Below are positions 13,886 to 25,500 of a stretch of DNA of 64,000 nt, one piece after another. The notes under the pieces were generated by a model that was not told the DNA's origin, ran no database searches, and saw only the letters and a list, made by a program, of their open reading frames with translations. The position numbers and the translations under genes are program-made. Origin of the DNA: Lindgomyces ingoldianus (lineage: Eukaryota > Ascomycota > Dothideomycetes > Pleosporales > Lindgomycetaceae). Each line of letters starts with the position of its first letter. Within the stretch, counting starts at the first letter, position 1. The DNA lies in assembly GCF_010093535.1 (NCBI RefSeq), contig NW_022985227.1:1-64000 (forward strand). The letters are read 5' to 3'.

Positions 13886-14602
13886 AGACAAGATTAGCAA
13901 CCTGCTGTGTATGTAGCTACACAGAAAGAGCTTACTGCTAAGCCTTTATGCGCCCTAGAGCTTCTTATTAACACAGGCTATGCAACTACTTACCTACTAT
14001 GTGCGTAGCCATGTAAAGGAGATAATATAGGCTGCATAATTAAAAACCTACTGTGTGTGTAGCTATGTAGAGAAGGCTTTTTATTAGTAGTCTACCTTAT
14101 TAACACCTCCTTTTTCTTAAAGATTAATTACTTGTATAAAAAGTAACTAACTAACACCTTTCTTACTTTTTACTCCCTTAAGGATGAATTGCTTACATAG
14201 AAGGTAACTAACTAACACCTTCTTTACCTTTTTACCCCCCTAGGGATTAATTGCTTGCATAAAAGGTAACTAACTAACACCTTCCCCCCTTTAAAGATTA
14301 ATTGCCTGCACAGAAGGCAATTAACCTACACCCCTCTCTAAGCTATAGCGTCTTTATACACCTTATATAAAAAGTTATTAGGGGTTACATGTGTGTCTAA
14401 AATAATTTTATATAAAGAGGTAAATTTAGATGTTTTACATAATAAAATAAATATAGACTCTCCTCTACTAAAATAATAAGCTTTATATGTAGTGTATATC
14501 CTTTGTAACATGCGTAAGCTGCTAAGAGAAAAGTACACACTATAAAAGTAAAATAACTTTAAAAGATAAATTATATGTAATTTTAATAACTTTTTTTATA
14601 TA
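13886..14602. repeat. Two families of short tandem repeats
   Basis: At 13,905-14,082 there are three spaced copies of a ~32-bp unit containing GTGTGTAGCTATGTAGAG. At about 14,100-14,330 there are four imperfect tandem copies of a 50-62 bp unit built around GATTAATTGCTTGCATA and ending AACTAACTAACACCTTC. The units differ mostly by C/T changes, so the array predates some mutation. From about 14,340 to 14,602 only AT-rich sequence is seen. No gene. Confidence 0.7.
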
Positions 14603-16089
14603 ACGTACTTCACGGGCGAGTTGCTTACACACCTAAGTTGCTTACTTTTGCTAAGACCCCACTAAACTACTCTTTTTACACTAATGCATTCCTAACAACA
14701 CTACTTAGACGCGCTAAAAAAACATAAGATACAGTTTACACTCTAAGCTTTTAAACAAGACATAAAGCTCTTAAAGAAACATGCTGTAGCTACGTACAGG
14801 GTCCTGTAAATAACAATAAATAACTATAGCGCTAGACAACCTTTATAAGCTAATTCTACAGCTAACTTACAGAGGCTACGCAATAAAAATAAGCAGGTAA
14901 TTTTTAAAACTATACTTAAGCTATATGCGCAAGGATTTTCCCCTTAGATAGCATTTATAGCTAATATAGCTAATTCTTTGCGCACTAAGCATAATCTAGG
15001 CTATGTTAGCATAAACTAGCCTAGTATATTTATAAAGCGTTATTTAGAGCTTAAAGTAATGTTTAAGCGTAAGTATAACTATAAAAGAGCTTTCTACAAG
15101 AGTCCTAGAGTAATTTAGAGCAGGTTTAGCCTTGTAGAGAATATAAAAGCTAAGCATAGCATCTAAGATAATAACACATACAACTTTAGCAAGACAGGCT
15201 TTATAATAGGCTAAATATATATTAACTATACTTGCGCTTAAAACTTTACTTTAAGCTTTAAATAACACTTTATAGACATACTAGGCTAGTTTATGCTAAC
15301 ATAGCCTAGATTATGCTTAGCGCGTAAAGAATTAGCTATATAAGCTTGTCAGATATGCGCACCTACTGTCAAGACAGGAGGAACGCTTGACGAAAGCTGC
15401 CACATAGTACGAGCAATAAGCTCGAACAGTATGTTGCTGCAAATTGCAGCATTTTGCAGCATGTTGCAGCAAATTACAGCATTTTGCAGCAAATTACAGC
15501 ATTTTGCAGCAAATTGCAGCATTTTGCAGCATGTTGCAGCAGTTTGCAAGCTGGTCGCGCATGGGGCAAGTGCGCGAGGGACTCGGATCGGCAAAACAAA
15601 AAGCCGAGCAACACAAGTAGAGCAGAAAAAGGATCGATACATCAAACACAATCAATCAATCATCCATACATCACATCCAAACCCATCATTCATCTCAGGA
15701 AGCCTAGAAACAGTGCTTCAATTTGACAAAGCTATAAATGCTATCTAAGGGGAAAATCCTTGCGCATATAGCTTAAGTATAGTCTTAATAATTACCTACT
15801 TGGTTTTATTACGTAGCCTTTGTAAGTTAGCTGTAGAATTAGCTTGTAAAGGTTATCTAGCGCTATAGTTATTTATTATTATTTACAGAACTCTGTATGT
15901 AGCTATAGCACATTTCTTTAAGAGTTTTATGTTTTATTTAAAAGCTTAGAGTGTAAACTATATCTTACATTCTTTTAGCGCGTCTAAGTAGTGTTGTTAG
16001 AAATGCATTAGTGTAGAAAAGGTAGTTTAGTAGGGTCTTAGCAAAAGTAAGCAACTCAGGTGTGTGAGCAACTCGCCTGTGAAGTACGT
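14603..16089. mobile_element. Foldback derivative of a Fot1/pogo-like DNA transposon, with a 380-bp insert
   Basis: Starts TA|ACGTACTTCAC and ends GTGAAGTACGT|TA, a TA target duplication as in Tc1/mariner/pogo elements. The left ~600 bp match the 5' part of the full-length element at 17,827-19,689. The right part is largely the inverted copy of the same 5' sequence, so the element is one large imperfect hairpin with no complete transposase. The minus-arm copy is split at 15,348-15,727 by an unrelated insert. Without that insert the element is 1,107 bp, nearly the size of the similar element at 16,737. Confidence 0.82.
15348..15727. mobile_element. Unmutated 380-bp composite insert with phased decamer repeats
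   Basis: Identified by comparing the right arm of the surrounding foldback element with its intact left arm: the arm is continuous except for this block. The ends GTCAGAT... and ...ATTTGAC give a short imperfect terminal inverted repeat. Flanks (TATAAGCT left, CAAAGCT right, target TATTAGCT) suggest an ~8-bp duplication, uncertain. About 15,435-15,550 is an array of roughly twelve 10-bp units (GCAGCAAATT, GCAGCATTTT, GCAGCATGTT). Base composition is unlike the surrounding RIP-mutated DNA. A second copy lies inverted at 1-80. The two overlapping ORFs here are repeat translations, not genes. Confidence 0.7.
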
Positions 16090-16736
16090 TAGTTAAGTAA
16101 GAACTTTTTTTTACTTTAGCTAAGCATAGGCACTATTTTAAAAGTAAGTTAAATTATATGTAAGTTAAAAAGCTAGAGGATATTATAAATAAAAAAAGCA
16201 CTAAAAGTTAGCTTTAAAAAAAAAGTAAAAAAGTTAAAAAAAAAAAAAAAAGTAAAATTAACATATAAATAAGTAAGTAACTTTATAAAAGTAAAAAGTT
16301 ACTAGTGTTTATACATAAGTATAGCTGCGTCTGTACACGCATATAGCTAAATTAGGTTGCCTAAAACGTTAGCTATCTAGCCTGTGTGTTAGAGGCTCTG
16401 TGTACTTAAAAGCTTTTTTTCTTTGTACAAAAAGAGAGGGCAGTAGTTAATAACAAGAAGATCTTTGCCTGCTCACCTCTTAGTACGCCCCTTAGGCGTA
16501 CGTTTGTTTGATTAAACCTAGGTCAACTAATAATATTTAAAGAATATTCTAATATGCTTAGCATACTAAAAAATCTTCTTCTTAACTACACATACTATAG
16601 AGGAAGAGTTTTTTACAAGCGTAAAATCTTTAAATGCGCCTAGCAAGAGTTCAGACAAATAATCTCCTGTTCACAATCATTCCCGTACGCCAACAGCTTA
16701 AGAAAGAGAGCAAAAGCCAGAATTAAAATAGATACA
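16090..16736. other. AT-rich spacer, no gene
   Basis: Poly-A-rich sequence (a run of A near 16,235-16,251) and a small perfect hairpin around 16,482-16,500 (GTACGCC, 5-base loop, GGCGTAC). Nothing coding is visible. Confidence 0.5.
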
Positions 16737-19716
16737 ACGTACATTACAAGCAAGTTGCTTACACATCTAAGTTGCTTACACACCTAAGTTGCTTACTTTT
16801 ACTAAGACCCTACTAAACTACTCTTTCTACACTAATACATTTCTAGCAACACTACTTAAACATGCTAAAAGAATGTTAGATATAGCTTACACATTAATTT
16901 TTTAAATAAAATGTAAAACTTTTAAAGCAACATACTATCGCTATATTTAAAGTCTTTTAACAAATAATAGATAACTAAAGTACTATATAACTTTTATAAG
17001 CTAATTTTATAGTTAACTAATAAAAGCTAAGTAATAATAAAAAGAAGGTAATTATTAAGAACATACTTAAGCTATATGCGTAAAGATTTTTCTTTTAGAT
17101 AGTAGTTATAGATAATATAGCTAATTCTTTATAAACTAAGTGTAATCTAGGCTCTATTAGCATAAACTAGCCTAGTATATTTATAAAGTATTATCTAAAG
17201 CTTAAAGTAAACTTTAAGTATAACTATAACTATAAAAAAGCTTTTTATAAACATTTTAAAAAGTTTAAAGCTAGTTTAGCTTAATAAAGAATATTAAAGC
17301 TTAGTATAGCTTTTAAAATAATAACACATATAACTTTAATAAAATAGGCTTTATAAGGCTAAATATATGCTAACTATACTTACACTTAAACTCTACTTTA
17401 AGCTTTAAATAACACTTTATAAACATACTAGGCTAGTTTATGCTAACATAGCCTAGATTACACTTAGTGTGTAAAGAATTAGCTATATTAGTTATAACTA
17501 CTATTTAAAAGAAAATTTTTTATGTATATAGCTTAAGTATGCTTTTAATAATTACTTACTTTTTATTATTACCTAGCCTTTATAAGTTAGCTATAAAATT
17601 AGCTTATAAAAGTTACTTAGCGCTTTAGTTATTTATTATTTTTTTTAAAAGACTTTATATATAGCTGCAGCATGTTACTTTAAAAGATTTACATTTTATG
17701 TAAAAGATTAAAGTGTAAGCTATATCTACTATTCTTTTAGTATGTTTAAGTAGTGTTATTAAGAATGCATTAGTGTATAAAGAGTAGTTTAGTAGGGTTT
17801 TAGCAAAAGTAAGTAACTTAGGTGTAACGTGCTTCACAGGCAAGTTGCTTACACACCTAAGTCGCTTACTTTTACTAAGACCCTACTACACTACTCTTTC
17901 TACACTAATGTGTTCCTAATAACGCTACTTAAACATGTTAAAGAAACATTAGATGTAGCTTACACTTTAAGGTTTTAAATAAAATGTAACACTTTTTAAG
18001 TAACACACTATAGCTATTTATAAGGTTTTTTAAAAGATAATAAGTAACTAACACACTAAATAACTTTTCTAAGCTAATTATATAGCTAACTTATAAAAGC
18101 TAGATAATAATAAAAAGTAGGTAATTATTTAGCACATACTTAAGCTAGATGCGCAAGGATTTCCCCCCTAGCTAGCAGCTATAGCTAATATAGCTAATTT
18201 TTTATACACTAAGTGTAATATAAGCTATATTAGTATAAACTAGCTTAATATATTTATTAAGTGTTACTTAAAGCTTAAAGAAAAGTTTAAGTGTAAGTAT
18301 AACTATAAAAAAGCTTTTTATAAAATTTTTATAGTAATTTAAAGCTAGTTTAACTTTATAAAGAATATTAAAGCTAAGTATAGTATTTAGAATAATAATA
18401 TATATAACTTTAATAAAATAAAGTTTATAATAAGCTAAATATCTACTAAAGTAGTTATTATAGGTTTAAAAAGACAAGAATAGCTAAAAGTAGTCTAGCT
18501 TAGTAGCTAGAAGTAGATAACAGCTATTTAAAGCATTAATACTAAAAAGTAAGCTATTTTACTTTTTATTATTTTTTAAAGTAGTAACTACTTTTTAAAC
18601 TAGTATAAAAAAAATCTACTTTAAAATTAAGTTATTATAATTTTTAAGTGTAGCTAGACTATAAATTAGATTAGTTTAAACTAGTTAAAGCACTTTAACA
18701 TATATATAAAGAAGTGTACTATTAGCAGCTACTATTTACTAGTTATTAATAGCTATAAAAGCTATAACTTACTTTATTTTTAGTAATACTATAAAGATAA
18801 TAAAATTATTACTATTTATATACTTTTTTACTTATTATACTTTTAATAGCTACTTAATATAGGTTGTTTTACTTTTTTAAAATAAAGTATAAAAGCGCTA
18901 AGCTAAAAACTTTATATATAACTAAATTACTTATATTATAAAAATAAAGTTTTTACTATACTTTAAAGTAAATTATAATACTATAATTACTTTTAGTAAT
19001 ATTTAAAAAAAGTTTTAGAGCACTAAATTAGTTCTTTTTAACCTATAATAAGTTATAATAAGCTTTAATATAAAGTTGCGCACTCTATTACTACTACTAC
19101 TTATATATAATAAGCCTTAGTAGTTATAAACTTTAAGTAATACTTTATAACTTAAGTTATAATTAATGCTTATAAAAATAAAAATTTAAAAGTATATAAA
19201 TAGTTTACTAACTTTTATAGTTAAAGTGTTTAAAAAAGTTTTAAAAAAAGTAGTAATAATTATATATAAGCTAGTATTAGTATAATAAAAAATTACTAAG
19301 CTTTAAGTAGCTAATAAGGCTACTATATAATATAAATTATATAAAAAAGTAAATTAAAGTAAAAAAAACTTTAATAATTTAAAAAAAGCTTACACTTAAT
19401 AAGTTTAAAGAAGTTTAAAAGGCATAGTAATAAAAAAAAGGTAAAAAAGTAGGTGTAAGCTAAAGTAAGTAAGCTATTCTAAAGGCGCTATAAATAGTGC
19501 AATTAGACTAGGCATAACACATAAATGTGTAAGCAAGAAGCAGAAGTAGTATTTAAATAATATTCTAGGCTGTACTGTACTATGTAGTGCTAGAGCAGGT
19601 TGTTATAGGCTATAATAGAGTTTGTTAGGGTGGGGTCTTGGCAAAAGTAAGCGACTTAGGTGTGTGAGCAACTCGCCCGTGAAGTATGTTATAAGCAACT
19701 TGCCTGTAATGTACGT
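16737..19716. mobile_element. Second foldback Fot1-like derivative, interrupted by a full-length element
   Basis: Left end ACGTACATTACAAGC and right end GTAATGTACGT (19,706-19,716) match as inverted repeats. The right ~25 bp are separated from the rest by a nested element at 17,827-19,689. Removing it leaves about 1.1 kb of hairpin like the element at 14,603. Internal arms are inverted copies (for example 17,090-17,230 against 17,390-17,500). The left end has three direct copies of the subterminal motif AAGTTGCTTAC instead of the two seen in the relatives. Confidence 0.75.
17827..19689 (+). mobile_element. Full-length Fot1/pogo-like Tc1/mariner transposon, RIP-mutated
   Basis: 1,863 bp with TA target duplication and terminal inverted repeats (ACGTGCTTCAC... 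/ ...GTGAAGTATGT). The transposase reads on the plus strand but is full of stops. Near its C terminus, at about 19,480-19,525, a Cys/His motif remnant can be read (YK-CN-TRHNT-MCK). It corresponds to the C-terminal zinc-knuckle-like CxxCxxTGHNxxxC tail common in fungal Fot1/pogo transposases. The element sits inside the foldback element at 16,737-19,716 and is the reference for recognising the other derivatives in the window. Confidence 0.82.
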
Positions 19717-19967
19717 TATTCTTATTTTATTAATTTAAATAAGAAAAAGCCTTAAAAGGCTTTACTAGCACTTTATATAATATTAAACTCTTCTAGATGT
19801 AACGATTCTACAAATCGTTCCATATCAGGTCGCTTAGATCCTATCCGAAGGGTCCCTGTATCGGCCCCGACCATGACTCGACCCAGTCCCCTGAAGTTAC
19901 CCCTATTCCCTCATGTATTTAGTCGCACCTCGCCCCTGTAGCTAGCTCGGCAGTTTTCTGATATCCC

Positions 19968-19992
19968 AAAAAAAAAAAAAAAAAAAAAAAAA
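19968..19992 (+). repeat. Pure run of 25 A at an insertion junction
   Basis: The tract separates the left half of the split LTR from the inserted retroelement body that starts GCGTTAAG. It lies on the wrong strand to be the poly(A) tail of the minus-sense element next to it. Confidence 0.7.
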
Positions 19993-22235
19993 GCGTTAAG
20001 TTTGCAGTAATTAACGCAGATACATAAGTCGCTATTTAGTTTCTGTACACAAAGGATAGGAGATGCAAAAGGGCTCTAACTTAGCTTAATAAAGCTATAT
20101 GTTAGATTGTCTATAACGTATTTCTTTATTGCCTCTAGCTCCTTAAGGTTCTGTTTGTACAACAGACTGTAACTGTTAGGGAGAGGCTCTATAAGGACAA
20201 TCTTGTAGTTGTATAGACGATGTACTAGTAGCTAGTGAGCTGCTGTGTGGCTAAATACATCTTAGTACTAATAGTATTTAGAGGGCAATTAGAGGTTTAC
20301 TAATGCTTTAGTTTTATATTTAGCGTCTAACTATAAAGCTTACTTATCTTTAATTAACTACTTAATTTTATAAATAAAAGTTAAAAAGAACTTATTTTTT
20401 TTTCTTTTTATATTAAAATAAAAAGCATTTGCTAAAATTAGGGTAATAGTAGCTAAACAAACCTCCTTTAGAACTATTCTAGACTTCTTAATAAATAGGC
20501 AGAAGAACAATTTAAGTGTCTTTAGACTGTAGATAATAGGAGATCTGTATAATTTTAGTAGCCTTAGTAAACTCTTAATGTAGTAGATTATTAGGCTGTA
20601 TAACTACTAAAATTAGTTCTTTTTCTATAGTGTGTTGCGTTGTTTAATATCTAGCTCTACTTTTTTATTACGCGCAGGCTAAGTTAATTGCATAAGCAAG
20701 GGCAGCAAAGGTTTGTAGGTAGGCAGATATTTACTAGGCTATATAATCTAATTCCTTTCTGTATCTAGCTAGAGTTTAAAATAACATAACTATTTAATGC
20801 TAATAATGTAATCCTAGAAGCTAAGGTCTATAATAACAAAAAAGCAGTTTTAGATGCTTCTTCTATTAATTTACATATGCAGGCAGATATACTAGTAGAT
20901 AGGGACTTAAATCTAATCTTAAAAACCCTTAACTATAACTTTAAATAGTAAGCGTTAGATAAAGATATAGAGGCATTAGAATAATAACTTAGCAGTTATT
21001 AAGTTAATAAATAAAAAACTATAGGCCTTAGTATTAACTAAAAGATTTAAACAGACTTTAATGCTTTTTAAATACAAAATAGTAGGGACTTAGAAGTGTT
21101 TTCCTCTAAACAGGTGTAATAAATTAATGTTTAATAGATTATACTTACTTAAGCCTAAGATAAAGAGTTTTTCTAGGTGTTACTGTTTTCTATCTAGAAG
21201 GCATCTAGATTAAAGTTATTTATATTTATAAATTCTTCTTTAAAATCTTACTGCTCTACCTCTATTTTTTATACTTTAAAGATAGGGTAGTTACTAGCAA
21301 AATGTCTTAGTTTTCTATAATTATAATAGTTGCTAGGAGTTGTTTGTCTTTCTAGGGCAGGTGTCTGGCTAGATTGTCTATAGGTAACTAAGGTGGATCA
21401 GGGTAGTAATAGAGGTGCAGGTCAGGGTGCACTAGAATAGTATACTGCCTTAGATGTATTACTAGAAACCTTCTAAGACTAATTTGTACTAGGTCTAATA
21501 GTAGACTATTAGGTAAGATTAACAGTTTACTTTAAAATAGCAGGAGTATTTCTTCTTTCTATGTTGTAGGCTGTTAGGTGGGCTACTATAGTCTTAAAGA
21601 AGCCCTTTTAAGTGTGCTTAAAACCTAAGTTTAGTACTCTTAGGCTAGGTAGTATTTTTTTTTATAGGTAAAAAAACTATTCTGCTTTTAATATAGACTT
21701 TTTAACAGTAGCACTAATAAAGTAAGCTTTAAAGGTAAGAAACATTTCTTTTTTACTTATTTTTAAAGTTTAAAACACCTGTTGCGCCTCTATTTTTTTA
21801 TTACCAGTAGTAAAGTAAGTTTATAAAAGCTTAATTATTTTTTTTATGTTTCTAAACTAAAAGTTATCTAATTTAGCTAGGTATCTAGGCTCTAGGTATT
21901 TCTTTGCAATACTAGCAGTGTGTCCCCATACTAACGCTATGCGTGCGCGCTTACTCTAATAGTAATCTGCATTAATGTTAAGTCTATCTATAATAGAGGC
22001 TTACTATTATTTAAACATAAGTTCTTTGCTATCTATAAGGTTCTTAATTTTAGGCGTGTGTTTAGTAAGGTAGCTTTAAGAGAGCTTAAGGGTGCTTAAA
22101 AGGTCTCTTACTATTAGAGTAGCAGAGGTAATTTAAGGCATTATTATAGGTAATTTAGTAGTTAGTAGGGGTTAATTAGGACTAATAGTTTTTAATCTAG
22201 TTAGCTGTTTAATTTATGCTTTTAATTAAGCAACT

Positions 22236-22510
22236 TGTGACGGTCCTACGCAGAGAGCTCTGTCGCGCTTCACATGACGAGCTGCCCGTGCAGCCAATCA
22301 GGATATAGGGGGTGCGACTGGCGCAACGCTATTAGTTTGCTTAGCGCTAGCGTCCTTGCTAGCGCCTTAGCGCTGTAAGCACTTCTTCTGCAGAGCTGCC
22401 CTTAAAGCTCCCTTTCTCCTCTCTATCTTAGTGTAGCTAAAATAGAGCTAACCTACTCTACCTTACTTCCCTAGCTCTATATAGTAGTAGAAACAGTACT
22501 TATTATTACA
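22236..22510 (+). repeat. 5' LTR of the chromovirus
   Basis: 275 bp. The head is clean (GACGAGCTGCCCGTGCAGCC) and the tail mutated (CTTATTATTACA); the opposite holds for the 3' LTR. Confidence 0.9.
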
Positions 22511-25500
22511 TTACACTAAGATTATCTTATTTAGCTAGAGGACAGTAATATAATATTTAGGTCTACTGTGCAGTTAGCTCTAAGAGCTTAATCTGCTAAC
22601 TAACCCTTACTTAAACAGATCTACTAGTATAACTAGGCTAAGCCTTAGTTTGTTAATAATAGCTATCTGCCTTAAAGCCCTAGTTAGGCTAGGCAACTAT
22701 AAAAGTAACACTAAGTAATAATTAGATTATTGCACCTTATTAAGAAGCTCTAAGCTAGGAGCGCTGCTGCTCTAGTTTAAATTAACTGTAGGGGGGGGCC
22801 TACTGTACTAACTACCACCGCAACAACGCGAAGAGAGCCGCAGGCTCTGTACAAACCCACGTACAAACCCACCACTAATCAACTATCAGCCCCACTGTCA
22901 CCAGACCCAGGGCTCACACTACACTATACCTCTGCGGACTGCTAGACCCTAGAGTAGAGGGAAGGAGCTAAGAGCACTAGAATAGGGAAGCTATTAAGGA
23001 TTAAAATGCGCATTAATTCTACTGCCTAGCCCACTAGCAACGCCTATACGCCTAAACTAAGGACGCTGCTATGCTAGGCCTAGTTCTACGCTAATAATGT
23101 GTTTAAGGAGGACTACGCTATTAAGACTACACGCGCGCGCGCTTAGTAAGCTAGAAAAGCACTATTATTCTAAACAGAGGCTATTACCTAGAGTACTACT
23201 AATTATAATTTAATTAGCCTCTACCTAGACCTACTAAACCTTATAGCTGTAGATTACGCAGTTGTAGCAAATAAGCTGCTACAGCAGTTATTAAAAGTGT
23301 AAGCTTATTAAGACTACACTAATACTTTTACTAAAGTAGTTAATGTAGTAAAAGCTAAGTAAGTAAAAGTTAGTAAGAAGCTATAAAAGCTTTAAAGCTT
23401 ACTAAATAAAACTTTTAAACGCCTAGCTAATTATAAAAATAAAGTTAAAAAACTTAAAGCTGCTACTACACTAGTGTGTAACTAATTATTCTTTTTAGAT
23501 AAAGCTTATTAAGTGCTAAGAAGCACACCTATGCTAACTACACTAAAAAAGCAACTATAATTTAACCTAGCTACACTAAAAACACCTAACCTCTCTTATA
23601 TTAGTACTGTAAGCTAGGGAGCTAGGCTAAAACTGTTAGCTAAAGTAGAGAATCTGCCTAAGTTTATAGGCAAAAATAATGTTAAATTTAACTACTAGAA
23701 AGACCTTTTAATAGGTAAGCTACTTTATAATGTAGACTACTTTATACCTATAGATAGTAACCTTATAAAGAAAAAAAACACTTAAGTACACTATACTAAA
23801 AGTAAGGTAAGTAGTTAAGTGCTAAGTTAACTAGTTCTTTACTTTAAAGCCTAAAAGCAGTAAAGTAAGCTAGTAATAACTAAAAATATTATAAGCTTTT
23901 TAAAAAGGAACTTTAAAGATACTAACTAGTAAATAAAAGCTAAGACTAAGCTTTACTAGCTTAAAATAAAGCTATCTTAGAATTTTAAAGACTTTAAGGC
24001 CTAGTTTATGTGCCTTATAAATAAAGCTAAGCTGCTGCTTAAGCAGTAAAAGGATAAGATCTATAACGCTTTATTAAGTTAGCTTTAAGTATATATAAAG
24101 ACTTACTATAACAACCTAATAGTTAGCTTCTTTAATTATATAAAGTAAGCTTACTAGATATTCTTTTTACTGCAGAGGTTTACTGCAGAGTTAAGTGTGT
24201 AACATGTGCAGAGAGGTTAAGAGAAGCTTACGCATTAGAATGTTTTTTAACCTGCTGCTACTACTACTGCTCTAATAACTCTAGTAACGCCCTAAGTATA
24301 AGCAGCTTTAATAAAAGATGCTGTAACCTACTACTTATACTATTAGCTAGAACATATAAGTTGCAACTGCCTTTACACCTGCGCTAAAAGCAAAGCTATA
24401 GAAGTAGTGTAGAAGCTAAACGCTGTAAGCTTTAGTAAGGACAGTAAATTAAAAGAAGACTTACTCTAGAAAAAGTTTTCTTTTTAGAGTTAATAGACAA
24501 AGCGCTAGCGCAGAAGCTACGTAAGCTGCTATTTAGTAGTAAGCTTTTTATGCTGCCCTGCTGCGTCTCTGCTAGAGGAATTACTGTACGCTTAAATAGT
24601 CTTATTAACATAGGGGCTAGCAGCTATAATCTAATCTACTTATAACACTTGCAGACAATCTAGAAGCACCTATAGCCTAAGATGCTTAGCATTAAGTCTA
24701 TCTTTATTATAGAATATAATAATTAACTAAATAGACAGGTAGATAAGTACTTCTATATAAATTTAGTAATTAATAGCTACTAGCTGCTTATACTTTTTAT
24801 CCTCTATAATATAAGCTGTTATAACTTAATTATAAGCTATAAGGTTTTTAAAAAGGCTAGTGTTTAGATTAACTATAAGAAATAATTAATTTAGTAGCTA
24901 AATAATAATTAAACATAGAACTATAAGCGTAATATTATTATCTCTATGTGCAGCGTGTTCTTACAGATTAACTAATCTTATTAAGTAAACACTAACTAAT
25001 AAGATAAGTTTATAAAAATATTAAAAATTAATTAATACTAACTTTAATTAACTTAGAAGCATAATTAGCAGTAGAACTTAAAAAAGATAAAAAAGTAACT
25101 TAATCTTTAACTAATACCCCTTAGCGCTAATTAAGCGCGCTAATGTTAACTAGCTGTCTCTAAAAAAGCACTTGCTAAGGCAGGGCTAGAGGTAAACATA
25201 ATTAACGCTGCTATGTTTATGCTACATGTAAAGCGCAGAGATGTTATAATTAAATATATTAGTGTCTATAAAGTTAATTAACTAATTAAGGACTATTAAG
25301 CACCTGTAATAGTTAATTCTAAAAATAAGCTTTAACAGCTAATGCTTAAGAAGTTACTATCCCCTGCGTACGCTAGAGCTACGCTAGCCTACTTTTTAAA
25401 GAGAGACTTAGATAAACTGCTGCTGCACTAACCTAGTGTTAACTATAATATTAAGCTAACAGTAGAGAACACCTTATTAAGCAGCCTGCTATACAGCATG

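Noticed and set aside
15349..15748. Overlapping ORFs of 90-105 codons on both strands in the decamer array
   Set aside because: Cys/Leu/Gln-rich translation of a 10-bp repeat; open in several frames only because the repeat has no stops.
19968..19992. A25 tract as poly(A) tail of a retroposed mRNA
   Set aside because: The neighbouring element reads on the minus strand, so a tail would appear as T on the plus strand at this end.
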